A DNA stretch of 64,000 bases, from assembly GCA_022376925.1 (NCBI GenBank), contig JAIOJX010000032.1, forward strand, positions 198,892,939 to 198,956,938, in the 5' to 3' direction. The stretch comes from Tragulus kanchil. Taxonomy: Eukaryota; Chordata; Mammalia; Artiodactyla; Tragulidae. Position 1 is the first letter of the stretch. The number at the start of each line of letters is the position of its first letter. The notes below the pieces were generated by a model. That model saw nothing but the letters and a program-made list of their open reading frames with translations. It did not search any database and had not been told where the DNA came from. This document shows, one piece after another, positions 23,065 through 34,616 of the stretch. A program made the position numbers and the translations under genes.

Positions 23065-23995
23065 GTTATCACCAATCATAAGGTTTTCTCCCTTTCAAGT
23101 TGATCCTGCAACTAACAATGAATCTGTAGGCACCCAGATAGAGCTGTCAGCTTGAAGTTAATAATAGTATCCTCCATTTCTCCATGGGCTTTCATCCCGA
23201 CATAAAAGCCAAAGGTACAAAACCACCCAAATTGCTCTCAGAGGCTGCACTACACAGGTTACATCATTTGATTGCCCTCAACAGATATCAAAGCTGGAAC
23301 CACAGAACTACCAAACAAGTGAGTGATGACACTGCAAGGTTCTGTAAGATGAATTAGGCCTGCTTTTGAGAAAAGGCTGATCAGACACTGAATTGTAGGT
23401 TCCTTCACAATTCAGATATAAGATTAAAGAGGAAATACAAGCCAACTTGAAATTCTGAGGGAAAATCAAGACCCAAAGGATGGGTACAGAATGGTTAGGA
23501 GAAAATTCCGTGGAAGGTGCACTGTAGATTTACTCCTGGTGACACACTGCGTAGGTTGAAAGCACATCAGAGAGGTACCCTCAGGAAAGGCCAGTGGAAC
23601 TGAACTGGGGCTTTCCAAGTCAGATGCCACCACTTTTCCTACACTTGTAGCCCTATTCCTAAGATTAATCCAGAAAGAGCTGTAATATTCAGTGATACAG
23701 CTTTAGGTTACACAGCAGAAGAGAAGCTCTGTGGCTCTAACACAGACTTCTGGAAGGGAGAACATGGTGAACTCCAGAAAGATAACATGAGGGCAATGAA
23801 GATGATGATTATGGTGATGGTGATGGTATTGGTGACATCATCCATCCCCTGGGAAGTGCCCAGAAACACTGACACATAAATAACAAGGCTACTAAAACTC
23901 TTACTTGTCTCCTCTAATAACTGGTTATGACGAAGAGTTGGAATTGCTATCCAGAAGATGACATAACATGGAAGTAGCCTCACTGATGGAAAAAT

Positions 23996-24080
23996 ATTTG
24001 CCATCATTTAGGGTTCTCTCCTCTTTGATGGAGATGTCAACTGTGCCAATATTGAAGACAACTCCAATTTTCCCCTGTTC
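23996..24080 (-). pseudogene. NRXN3: Partial second copy of the NRXN3 exon (5' half, no donor)
   Basis: This repeats 22951-23038, the acceptor-proximal 88 bp of the exon, together with its acceptor. It has a 3-bp in-frame deletion that turns T-P-V-N into T-L-N near the break. Beyond 23996 the match ends and no donor follows. In transcription order it lies upstream of the complete exon. It belongs to the tandem duplication 22951-25030 and is most likely an assembly product rather than a true exon duplication. Confidence 0.8.
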
Positions 24081-25225
24081 CTATAATAAAGAAACACAAA
24101 AAACAAGTTATCACCAATCATAAGGTTTTCTCCCTTTCAAGTTGATCCTGCAACTAACAATGAATCTGTAGGCACCCAGATAGAGCTGTCAGCTTGAAGT
24201 TAATAATAGTATCCTCCATTTCTCCATGGGCTTTCATCCCGACATAAAAGCCAAAGGTACAAAACCACCCAAATTGCTCTCAGAGGCTGCACTACACAGG
24301 TTACATCATTTGATTGCCCTCAACAGATATCAAAGCTGGAACCACAGAACTACCAAACAAGTGAGTGATGACACTGCAAGGTTCTGTAAGATGAATTAGG
24401 CCTGCTTTTGAGAAAAGGCTGATCAGACACTGAATTGTAGGTTCCTTCACAATTCAGATATAAGATTAAAGAGGAAATACAAGCCAACTTGAAATTCTGA
24501 GGGAAAATCAAGACCCAAAGGATGGGTACAGAATGGTTAGGAGAAAATTCCGTGGAAGGTGCACTGTAGATTTACTCCTGGTGACACACTGCGTAGGTTG
24601 AAAGCACATCAGAGAGGTACCCTCAGGAAAGGCCAGTGGAACTGAACTGGGGCTTTCCAAGTCAGATGCCACCACTTTTCCTACACTTGTAGCCCTATTC
24701 CTAAGATTAATCCAGAAAGAGCTGTAATATTCAGTGATACAGCTTTAGGTTACACAGCAGAAGAGAAGCTCTGTGGCTCTAACACAGACTTCTGGAAGGG
24801 AGAACATGGTGAACTCCAGAAAGATAACATGAGGGCAATGAAGATGATGATTATGGTGATGGTGATGGTATTGGTGACATCATCCATCCCCTGGGAAGTG
24901 CCCAGAAACACTGACACATAAATAACAAGGCTACTAAAACTCTTACTTGTCTCCTCTAATAACTGGTTATGACGAAGAGTTGGAATTGCTATCCAGAAGA
25001 TGACATAACATGGAAGTAGCCTCACTGATGAGATATTATCAGTCTCTCACTACCTCTAAGAGTAGTATCAGCCTTCAGGGTGTCAGGAGACATCTTTTTC
25101 CATTTTTCCAGTTGTTTGGCTTATTGTTTAAACAGTTGGTTGGACTTTCAAAAATAACAAAATTTAGTTGTGATCCTGATGTGCTACAAGACTGAGTCAC
25201 CTTTGTTCACATAGTCCCTGTTATG

Positions 25226-25365
25226 CTCTGAAAAGTGAAAGTCTAGTCACTCAGTCGTGTCCAACTCTGTAACCCCATGGATAAGCCATGGAATTATCAA
25301 GGCAGAAATATTGGGGTGGGTTGCCTATTCCTTTTCCAGGGAATTTGCCTAACCCAGATCGATTT
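25226..25365 (-). mobile_element. Bov-A2 SINE fragment (copy at 26305-26443)
   Basis: GAAAGTCTAGTCACTCAGTCGTGTCCAACTCTGTAACCCCATGG, then GGTGGGTTGCCTATTCCTTTTCCAGG, is the complement of Bov-A. It stops before the tRNA head. Confidence 0.85.
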
Positions 25366-25559
25366 CTTTATATTTAAAAAGAAGAAGGAGGAAGAGGAGA
25401 AAGAAAGGAAAGAGAAGGATATGGGCAGAGAGATCCAGAATCCATGCAATCCAGGACATAGGAAAGATTTCACTTAATCCCAAGTTTAGTAATTTGGTTC
25501 ATTCGTTCAACACATAAATACACTATTTATTAAGTACTTACTATACTTAAATAAAGTCT

Positions 25560-25762
25560 GGGCTTTCCTGGTCGTTCAGATGGTAAAAATCCACCTGCAA
25601 GGCAGGAGACTTTGGCTCAGTCTCTGGGTTGGGAAGATTCCCTGGAGAAAGAAATGGCGACCAGCTCCAGTATTCTTGCCTGGAGAATTCCATGGCCAGA
25701 GGAGCCTGGCAGGCTATAGTCCATGAGGTCACAATGTGTTGGACATGACTGACTAAATGCGT
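25560..25762 (+). mobile_element. Bov-tA SINE (copy at 26638-26840)
   Basis: GGGCTTTCCTGGTCGTTCAGATGGTAAAAATCCACCTGCAA, GGTTGGGAAGATTCCCTGGAG, CCAGTATTCTTGCCTGGAGAATTCCATGG and GTTGGACATGACTGACTAAATGCG form a complete Bov-tA, with the 3' end running into a CA repeat. Confidence 0.92.
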
Positions 25763-25816
25763 GCACACACACACAGACACAGACACACACACACACACAT
25801 ACATGCACACACATAC
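25763..25816. repeat. CA-rich microsatellite at a SINE 3' end (copy at 26841-26894)
   Basis: CACACACACACAGACACAGACACACACACACACACATACATGCACACACATAC follows the Bov-tA directly. Bov SINE tails are a common seed of bovid CA repeats. Confidence 0.92.
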
Positions 25817-27161
25817 TGAAAGTCAGAGTTCTGGTGAGATTTTACATACTGGTTTCCACATAGTTTGCTACATTTCACTCATTTTTCCAAAAGACAGGCT
25901 TTCCTCAACTAGCAAATTTTCCTTTAGTATGTGAACACATCTTGTGCCTCATAAAGAATGAATAAGGACCTAGCAGTCTTAATTTTAAAAAGCAGGAATC
26001 CAGACTGCTTTCAGCATGCAAGAATACTGAGAAACATCACTGCTTACTTTGTGCCCTGACAGCCCCAAACATGATGTAAAATGATAACATGGAAGTAGCC
26101 TCACTGATGAGATATTATCAGTCTCTCACTACCTCTAAGAGTAGTATCAGCCTTCAGGGTGTCAGGAGACATCTTTTTCCATTTTTCCAGTTGTTTGGCT
26201 TATTGTTTAAACAGTTGGTTGGACTTTCAAAAATAACAAAATTTAGTTGTGATCCTGATGTGCTACAAGACTGAGTCACCTTTGTTCACATAGTCCCTGT
26301 TATGCTCTGAAAAGTGAAAGTCTAGTCACTCAGTCGTGTCCAACTCTGTAACCCCATGGATAAGCCATGGAATTATCAAGGCAGAAATATTGGGGTGGGT
26401 TGCCTATTCCTTTTCCAGGAATTTGCCTAACCCAGATCGATTTCTTTATATTTAAAAAGAAGAAGGAGGAAGAGGAGAAAGAAAGGAAAGAGAAGGATAT
26501 GGGCAGAGAGATCCAGAATCCATGCAATCCAGGACATAGGAAAGATTTCACTTAATCCCAAGTTTAGTAATTTGGTTCATTCGTTCAACACATAAATACA
26601 CTATTTATTAAGTACTTACTATACTTAAATAAAGTCTGGGCTTTCCTGGTCGTTCAGATGGTAAAAATCCACCTGCAAGGCAGGAGACTTTGGCTCAGTC
26701 TCTGGGTTGGGAAGATTCCCTGGAGAAAGAAATGGCGACCAGCTCCAGTATTCTTGCCTGGAGAATTCCATGGCCAGAGGAGCCTGGCAGGCTATAGTCC
26801 ATGAGGTCACAATGTGTTGGACATGACTGACTAAATGCGTGCACACACACACAGACACAGACACACACACACACACATACATGCACACACATACTGAAAG
26901 TCAGAGTTCTGGTGAGATTTTACATACTGGTTTCCACATAGTTTGCTACATTTCACTCATTTTTCCAAAAGACAGGCTTTCCTCAACTAGCAAATTTTCC
27001 TTTAGTATGTGAACACATCTTGTGCCTCATAAAGAATGAATAAGGACCTAGCAGTCTTAATTTTAAAAAGCAGGAATCCAGACTGCTTTCAGCATGCAAG
27101 AATACTGAGAAACATCACTGCTTACTTTGTGCCCTGACAGCCCCAAACATGATGTAAAATG

Positions 27162-27960
27162 ATATCTGCAATTGCCATGTTCTGTCCTCTGGGAAAAGCA
27201 ATTCAGGTGCCTCCCTGAAATGCAGACTAAACATACTCATTTTCTTAAGTTTCTAAGAAACAAGATTTCTTAATTCCCTGTTTATTGTGACACGGTGTTC
27301 TCAACTTTGTTTTGTTTTCCTACCTCTGCCTCTCCAGCACTAAACAAAGTACCTACTGTGAAAACATGATGCATGGATAAATGAACCTGATGATGGGTTC
27401 TTTTGCAGCTTTCATGTCCAGAATTAATAATATTATGATCTATTTAATTCTTTCTCCTTAATTCTCTGCGAATGTAGAAATGACAATATGACTTTTCTTT
27501 CTCTTACTTAAAGAGTTGGCATGAACTTCTCAGTTCACGTCAGTGTGTGTGTGTGTGTGTGGAGGGAGGGGTACCTAATCATCCTCATGCCTAAATAACC
27601 AAGGCTATAACAACCTGAGTCACAACCCTTTTAGCCGAATTGAAGGACTAGAGGACTTAAGAAACCATGATGCAATTAACCATCACTCCTCTGCCCACTC
27701 CACAAAGGTGGGCTGTGAATTATGCCACTGTTCCTCAGTAAGAAACCACTGTATAAATCCTGATTGCATGGAAAGGTTTTCTGGTGATTCAATTCACCTC
27801 AGAGTTGCTAATTAATCATGGATGCAGAACAGTTTTAGGGGAAGAGAGGAGATCTTTAAACCAACCTTCTGCAGCTTTTCAGCAACAGCAGTGGCAAAGT
27901 ACAGTTCTGGCTCACTGAGTAGGCTGATCAGCGAGATGTGTTCACTTGGGCAGCTTTTCT
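27162..27960. other. Unassigned intronic sequence
   Basis: Only the short GT repeat at 27543 was recognised. Confidence 0.55.
27543..27562. repeat. Short (GT)n microsatellite
   Basis: About ten GT units (GTGTGTGTGTGTGTGTGTGTGG) in unique sequence. It is not duplicated. Confidence 0.9.
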
Positions 27961-30090
27961 GCAAGGTCCATAATAGATTCAGGAAAAGAAGAGATTTAAT
28001 CTCTGCCAGAATAGATATTTGATCCTTATCTTAGGTGTCACACATTTGCCATCACCATCAGTGTTTTGGATAGGTCTTCTTAATCCTGCTTGCATGTTGC
28101 CACTGTCGGTAGAGACCCTTACCCACATGTCTCATTGTGTTCCCCGCAGTGGTAAATGTGGCTGTGCTGGTCCTCAGATGTGGTCTCTTCACGTGCAGTA
28201 ATAAGATTTCATTCCTGCAACCTCCTTGTCATTTGTCATGGGACCACCGTGGCATTATAATCTGTGGCTAACTGCTTTGTCTCAGTTCATTACAACCTCT
28301 GTGGCAAATACCCATACAGTTGCCCAGGCTTGAATCCATCATGTTCAGCTGCCACAAAAATAAACTGCTGGCTCATGTGTCCAGAGAGAGAAGATAGGAA
28401 AGATAAAAACATCGCGTTGGGAGTCAACTTCAACTAACCTTGGGCTAGTTGTTCAACTTCTCTGAACCCATTTCTTAATAAGATATTATGGGGACAGAAG
28501 ATCAGCTTTATGTGACAGTTTGGAGGACTCTTATAAGGCTGAAACGACATGATTAATATAAGAATACTTTATGAATAATAAAATATTTATACAAATCTAA
28601 GGGCTACAGGAGTATCAACTATCCATTCAATCTGACCATTTAAAATAGCTGTGATTACTAGAGAAGGTAATTGGTTCAATATGATAAATATGAATTTTAG
28701 CATCTCTTGGTTTAAAATATGCCTCTGGCTAGATGACCTTGGGTAGGCTGTTTAACTTCTGGTGTTTCTTCTATAAAGGGATGCATGGAGGGAGAAAGGC
28801 AAACTGCAGTGAGGATTTTAGGAGAACACATGTGTGTGACACACCCTGTATGTGGCTATGCATGGGGGACCTCAATAAATGTCAGTTGCCTTTTCTCTCT
28901 TTAACCTGTGAGTGTAGTTGAAAGTAGAGGCACAAGCCAAGGACTGTTTGGTCTAGCAATACTGCCATTAAGAAATATTGTAGAAATAAATGGAAATTTT
29001 AGAAGAGATAAAACCTTTGATCCCTTATCTTAGGTGTCACACATTTTTGCAAGGTCCATAATAGATTCAGGAAAAGAAGAGATTTAATCTCTGCCAGAAT
29101 AGATATTTGATCCTTATCTTAGGTGTCACACATTTGCCATCACCATCAGTGTTTTGGATAGGTCTTCTTAATCCTGCTTGCATGTTGCCACTGTCGGTAG
29201 AGACCCTTACCCACATGTCTCATTGTGTTCCCCGCAGTGGTAAATGTGGCTGTGCTGGTCCTCAGATGTGGTCTCTTCACGTGCAGTAATAAGATTTCAT
29301 TCCTGCAACCTCCTTGTCATTTGTCATGGGACCACCGTGGCATTATAATCTGTGGCTAACTGCTTTGTCTCAGTTCATTACAACCTCTGTGGCAAATACC
29401 CATACAGTTGCCCAGGCTTGAATCCATCATGTTCAGCTGCCACAAAAATAAACTGCTGGCTCATGTGTCCAGAGAGAGAAGATAGGAAAGATAAAAACAT
29501 CGCGTTGGGAGTCAACTTCAACTAACCTTGGGCTAGTTGTTCAACTTCTCTGAACCCATTTCTTAATAAGATATTATGGGGACAGAAGATCAGCTTTATG
29601 TGACAGTTTGGAGGACTCTTATAAGGCTGAAACGACATGATTAATATAAGAATACTTTATGAATAATAAAATATTTATACAAATCTAAGGGCTACAGGAG
29701 TATCAACTATCCATTCAATCTGACCATTTAAAATAGCTGTGATTACTAGAGAAGGTAATTGGTTCAATATGATAAATATGAATTTTAGCATCTCTTGGTT
29801 TAAAATATGCCTCTGGCTAGATGACCTTGGGTAGGCTGTTTAACTTCTGGTGTTTCTTCTATAAAGGGATGCATGGAGGGAGAAAGGCAAACTGCAGTGA
29901 GGATTTTAGGAGAACACATGTGTGTGACACACCCTGTATGTGGCTATGCATGGGGGACCTCAATAAATGTCAGTTGCCTTTTCTCTCTTTAACCTGTGAG
30001 TGTAGTTGAAAGTAGAGGCACAAGCCAAGGACTGTTTGGTCTAGCAATACTGCCATTAAGAAATATTGTAGAAATAAATGGAAATTTTAG
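27961..30090 (+). repeat. Tandem duplication 11 (unit ~1088 bp)
   Basis: 27961-29002 recurs at 29049-30090. The 46-bp filler 29003-29048 is itself a degraded, internally deleted copy of 27989-28054 (AGAAGAGAT ... CTTATCTTAGGTGTCACACATTT). Confidence 0.95.
28405..28900 (+). repeat. Two successive MIR-like remnants (copy at 29493-29988; partial third from 30934)
   Basis: 28430-28520 has CTTGGGCTAGTTGTTCAACTTCTCTGAACCC. 28725-28900 has GATGACCTTGGGTAGGCTGTTTAACTTC and ends GGGGACCTCAATAAATGTCAG. Both match the MIR motif order in plus orientation. Confidence 0.55.
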
Positions 30091-31966
30091 CAAATAGAAC
30101 ATTAAAAAGACAACATCTGCACAGTTGATTTCCTACCACAATTTGGTAGCGCCTCTCTTTCCACATTTCTTGGTGCCTTTTATAAGTGTCTCTAAGACAA
30201 GCAAAGTATAGCTGCAAAACAACAGTATGACTATAAATTTTAATAACTCCACACCCTTCACCACTAAAATTGCTACCAAGGCAATCGTTTCAATCTATGT
30301 TCCTCCTTGATATTAAATACAAAGACAAGTGGTAAATCAGAAGACATTACCAAACAATCCTCAAGTGCATTCAGGAAAAAAATAAACAGTACAGAAAACA
30401 GCTGTCTTTAAATAGCCAGTAAGTTATTCTTCATCAATAACGACTCTTTATGAGCCCACCTGCTTCCTCAAATTAGTCTGGCTTCAGCTTTCTGATCCCT
30501 CATCAACCAAATCACAGTTACTGCTATGGAGGAGACCCAATTGATGCTACCGACACGGGAGTCAGATTTCAGGAGAAATGCACAGGGGCAAGAAGAATCC
30601 TCAGGAATAAAAATCTCCTTGAAGACAATTCATTCATTCCAGAGTGTCCCAGGGGAAGGCAGAATGTTGTGGCTGCTATTTTGGAAAACTGCAGCTGAAA
30701 GAAACAGAACTGTGGCTCTCAAAGGCACACCAGGGTGATATGCCAAGAAAGCGGTTCTCAGTATCTCAAGTGGGCTTCACACAAAATTTGAGAGTTCAGT
30801 GTCAGGTGATTGTACAAGATAACAACACATAGGTGAGCCCTCTTAGGATCAGACACTGTGAGCTCTGTCATCCTCATTTCAGGGTCCAAAAATTATTGGT
30901 TTGGGGGGTTAAAGTGTGACACTGTTTAACTTCCTTCTATAAAGGGATGCATGGAGGGAGAAAGGCAAACTGCAGTGAGGATTTTAGGAGAACACATGTG
31001 TGTGACACACCCTGTATGTGGCTATGCATGGGGGACCTCAATAAATGTCAGTTGCCTTTTCTCTCTTTAACCTGTGAGTGTAGTTGAAAGTAGAGGCACA
31101 AGCCAAGGACTGTTTGGTCTAGCAATACTGCCATTAAGAAATATTGTAGAAATAAATGGAAATTTTAGCAAATAGAACATTAAAAAGACAACATCTGCAC
31201 AGTTGATTTCCTACCACAATTTGGTAGCGCCTCTCTTTCCACATTTCTTGGTGCCTTTTATAAGTGTCTCTAAGACAAGCAAAGTATAGCTGCAAAACAA
31301 CAGTATGACTATAAATTTTAATAACTCCACACCCTTCACCACTAAAATTGCTACCAAGGCAATCGTTTCAATCTATGTTCCTCCTTGATATTAAATACAA
31401 AGACAAGTGGTAAATCAGAAGACATTACCAAACAATCCTCAAGTGCATTCAGGAAAAAAATAAACAGTACAGAAAACAGCTGTCTTTAAATAGCCAGTAA
31501 GTTATTCTTCATCAATAACGACTCTTTATGAGCCCACCTGCTTCCTCAAATTAGTCTGGCTTCAGCTTTCTGATCCCTCATCAACCAAATCACAGTTACT
31601 GCTATGGAGGAGACCCAATTGATGCTACCGACACGGGAGTCAGATTTCAGGAGAAATGCACAGGGGCAAGAAGAATCCTCAGGAATAAAAATCTCCTTGA
31701 AGACAATTCATTCATTCCAGAGTGTCCCAGGGGAAGGCAGAATGTTGTGGCTGCTATTTTGGAAAACTGCAGCTGAAAGAAACAGAACTGTGGCTCTCAA
31801 AGGCACACCAGGGTGATATGCCAAGAAAGCGGTTCTCAGTATCTCAAGTGGGCTTCACACAAAATTTGAGAGTTCAGTGTCAGGTGATTGTACAAGATAA
31901 CAACACATAGGTGAGCCCTCTTAGGATCAGACACTGTGAGCTCTGTCATCCTCATTTCAGGGTCCA
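29856..31966 (+). repeat. Tandem duplication 12 (unit ~1078 bp), chained to duplication 11
   Basis: 29856-30888 recurs at 30934-31966. The filler 30889-30933 includes CTGTTTAACTT, which precedes the unit start in the original context. The start of the unit is also present at 28768, giving three copies of ~235 bp. Confidence 0.95.
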
Positions 31967-32362
31967 GATTATAGTTAATAAAATGATCAGCAGCAGTGCT
32001 TACCATGGTGGTAGCTCTCCTCCATTATGGGCTCACAGTAAGAGAAATTCTGGCTTCCCTTGTGAGAGTATGGCCAATGACCAGTGTTGGCCAATAAAAT
32101 CAGGTGTTGACCAATAAAACCCTGAGCCATCCATTCAACTGTTACTATGAGGCCAGCCAGGGTGTTCCTATTTGCTCTGAAACACTGCATCCAGCAAATT
32201 CCTGTTAGTGGCTTCTTTATTTTCTGTCTGGATCACTGAGTGAGGACGACAACAAGCCAATAGATGTGGAACATGTGAGAAACAAAGTTTGGTTGCTTTA
32301 TTCCCTTAAATAGTTGAAGCTCTTTGCTATTGCAACATAGTGCAGACTATCTGGATGATGGG
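31967..32362. other. Unassigned intronic sequence
   Basis: GGCCAATGACCAGTGTTGGCCAATAAAATCAGGTG is locally repetitive (three GACCAAT/GGCCAAT words within 45 bp), and may be part of an old LTR, but no family can be named. Confidence 0.4.
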
Positions 32363-32394
32363 CTACCTGCTCAGTAAACAGTTTTAATAGAACA

Positions 32395-32540
32395 ATTCTC
32401 AAATTCTCACAATTAGCCTCCAAAATTTATAGATTAAAAAGATGAAGATTCAGAATTTTGAGAATTCACAGAACTGCTAAGAGATACACTGACGATTAGA
32501 ATACAGGTCTGATTTTAAAATCCCTGGATTTTCACCTTGT
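32395..32540 (-). repeat. MIR-like remnant, complement (copy at 33531-33676)
   Basis: ATAGATTAAAAAGATGAAGATTCAGAATTTTGAGAA and ATACAGGTCTGATTTTAAAATCCC are a diverged complement of MIR. Confidence 0.45.
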
Positions 32541-32570
32541 TCATCTTATGTATTACATGCTGCAACTGAG

Positions 32571-32605
32571 TTATATATATATGTGTGTATATATATATAT
32601 ATATC
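32571..32605. repeat. AT-rich microsatellite (copy at 33707-33741)
   Basis: TTATATATATATGTGTGTATATATATATATATATC is present in both copies of duplication 13 with the same length. Confidence 0.85.
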
Positions 32606-32919
32606 AGATGTATATTTACATCTGTATAACCTACCTATCTAAACTACTTGTGTGTATCTCAAATGTAGGGATCCTAATAGGTGCCTGTTAAACTAATGGA
32701 TAAATGAATGAATGACTAATGAATTTGAATCTGTGGTCATGATACATAAAAAAAAAGTTCTAATCAGCTTTTAGACCATGGCAAGCTAACTAGGATTTGA
32801 ACAGTATAGGATAAAGCAGAGAACTGGTCATCTATATTGAGAATTTTTTTGTAATACATCTTAGGCAAAACATATAGTCTCATTGTGCTTTATTTATGCA
32901 ATCTGAAAATACAAATAGT

Positions 32920-33118
32920 GTTGGTTGTTCAGTTGTATTTGACTCTTTGCAACCTCATGGACTATAAGATTCACCAAGCTCTCTGTCCATGGGATTCTCC
33001 AGATAAGAATGCTGGAGTGGTTTGACATTCCCTTCTCAGAAGATCTTCCCAACCCAGGGATTGAACTCAGTCTCCTGCTTTGCAGGCAGGTTCTTTACCA
33101 TCTGAGTCACCAGGGAAA
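32920..33118 (-). mobile_element. Bov-tA SINE, complement (copy at 34056-34254)
   Basis: GTTGTTCAGTTGTATTTGACTCTTTGCAACCTCATGGACTA, AAGAATGCTGGAGTGGTTTG, CTTCCCAACCCAGGGATTGAAC and TTCTTTACCATCTGAGTCACCAGGGAA run from Bov-A tail to tRNA head. Confidence 0.92.
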
Positions 33119-34616
33119 TATAAAAGCATGAATTACAATTTACTTGATTCATCAGATAATTTTGACTGAGGGAGGATTTTATTAAAGTTCACTGGGATAA
33201 AACACTCTTCCTCTAGTAGATCACTCATGGATTCTTTTTGTCTCTATTAATGGTCTTTCAGCAAAGAGTGTTTACCTCCATCTTTTCAGCCTTATAATCT
33301 CCTTGTTCTAGACCCAGGATGACTGTTAGATTATAACTGTGAGTATGCACTTCTGGTGTACAATGTCATGTGTTATCAAGGGGTTCAAGACCAGGTCTCT
33401 CCTCAAGAAGACCAGGATGGAGAATTCAAATGGAAAAGGCTCCAACCTGTGCAGCTGGAGGAAAACGGTGACAGAATTTTGCTATTGAATTCACAGAACT
33501 ACCTGCTCAGTAAACAGTTTTAATAGAACAATTCTCAAATTCTCACAATTAGCCTCCAAAATTTATAGATTAAAAAGATGAAGATTCAGAATTTTGAGAA
33601 TTCACAGAACTGCTAAGAGATACACTGACGATTAGAATACAGGTCTGATTTTAAAATCCCTGGATTTTCACCTTGTTCATCTTATGTATTACATGCTGCA
33701 ACTGAGTTATATATATATGTGTGTATATATATATATATATCAGATGTATATTTACATCTGTATAACCTACCTATCTAAACTACTTGTGTGTATCTCAAAT
33801 GTAGGGATCCTAATAGGTGCCTGTTAAACTAATGGATAAATGAATGAATGACTAATGAATTTGAATCTGTGGTCATGATACATAAAAAAAAAGTTCTAAT
33901 CAGCTTTTAGACCATGGCAAGCTAACTAGGATTTGAACAGTATAGGATAAAGCAGAGAACTGGTCATCTATATTGAGAATTTTTTTGTAATACATCTTAG
34001 GCAAAACATATAGTCTCATTGTGCTTTATTTATGCAATCTGAAAATACAAATAGTGTTGGTTGTTCAGTTGTATTTGACTCTTTGCAACCTCATGGACTA
34101 TAAGATTCACCAAGCTCTCTGTCCATGGGATTCTCCAGATAAGAATGCTGGAGTGGTTTGACATTCCCTTCTCAGAAGATCTTCCCAACCCAGGGATTGA
34201 ACTCAGTCTCCTGCTTTGCAGGCAGGTTCTTTACCATCTGAGTCACCAGGGAAATATAAAAGCATGAATTACAATTTACTTGATTCATCAGATAATTTTG
34301 ACTGAGGGAGGATTTTATTAAAGTTCACTGGGATAAAACACTCTTCCTCTAGTAGATCACTCATGGATTCTTTTTGTCTCTATTAATGGTCTTTCAGCAA
34401 AGAGTGTTTACCTCCATCTTTTCAGCCTTATAATCTCCTTGTTCTAGACCCAGGATGACTGTTAGATTATAACTGTGAGTATGCACTTCTGGTGTACAAT
34501 GTCATGTGTTATCAAGGGGTTCAAGACCAGGTCTCTCCCTCAAGAAGACCAGGATGGAGAATAAACCTATGAGGAATCACTCAAATGGAAAAGGCTCCAA
34601 CCTGTGCAGCTGGAGA

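Larger units (their letters stand above)
22951..25030 (+). repeat. Tandem duplication 9 (unit ~1042 bp), cutting the NRXN3 exon
   Basis: 22951-23988 recurs at 23996-25030. The left edge is inside the coding exon. A 3-bp deletion lies near the start of the second copy (ATTTACCGGGG against ATTTAGGG). Confidence 0.95.
25005..27161 (+). repeat. Tandem duplication 10 (unit ~1079 bp), chained to duplication 9
   Basis: 25005-26083 recurs at 26084-27161. The only difference seen is CCAGGGAATT against CCAGGAATT. The unit carries two Bov SINE segments and a CA-rich microsatellite of equal length in both copies. About 25 bp at the edge is shared with duplication 9. Confidence 0.95.
32363..34616 (+). 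repeat. Tandem duplication 13 (unit ~1136 bp)
   Basis: 32363-33425 recurs at 33499-34562. After 33425 the left copy skips 18 bases relative to the right, then matches again (33426-33461 equals 34581-34616) before decaying. The unit carries a Bov-tA and an AT-rich microsatellite. Confidence 0.95.

Noticed and set aside
23807..23849. GATGATGATTATGGTGATGG run as a functional element
   Set aside because: A short, imperfect trinucleotide-rich patch, repeated at 24840 solely through duplication 9.
25763..26894. CRISPR-like alternation of repeats
   Set aside because: These are CA dinucleotide runs at SINE tails in two duplicated copies; there are no spacers and the genome is mammalian.
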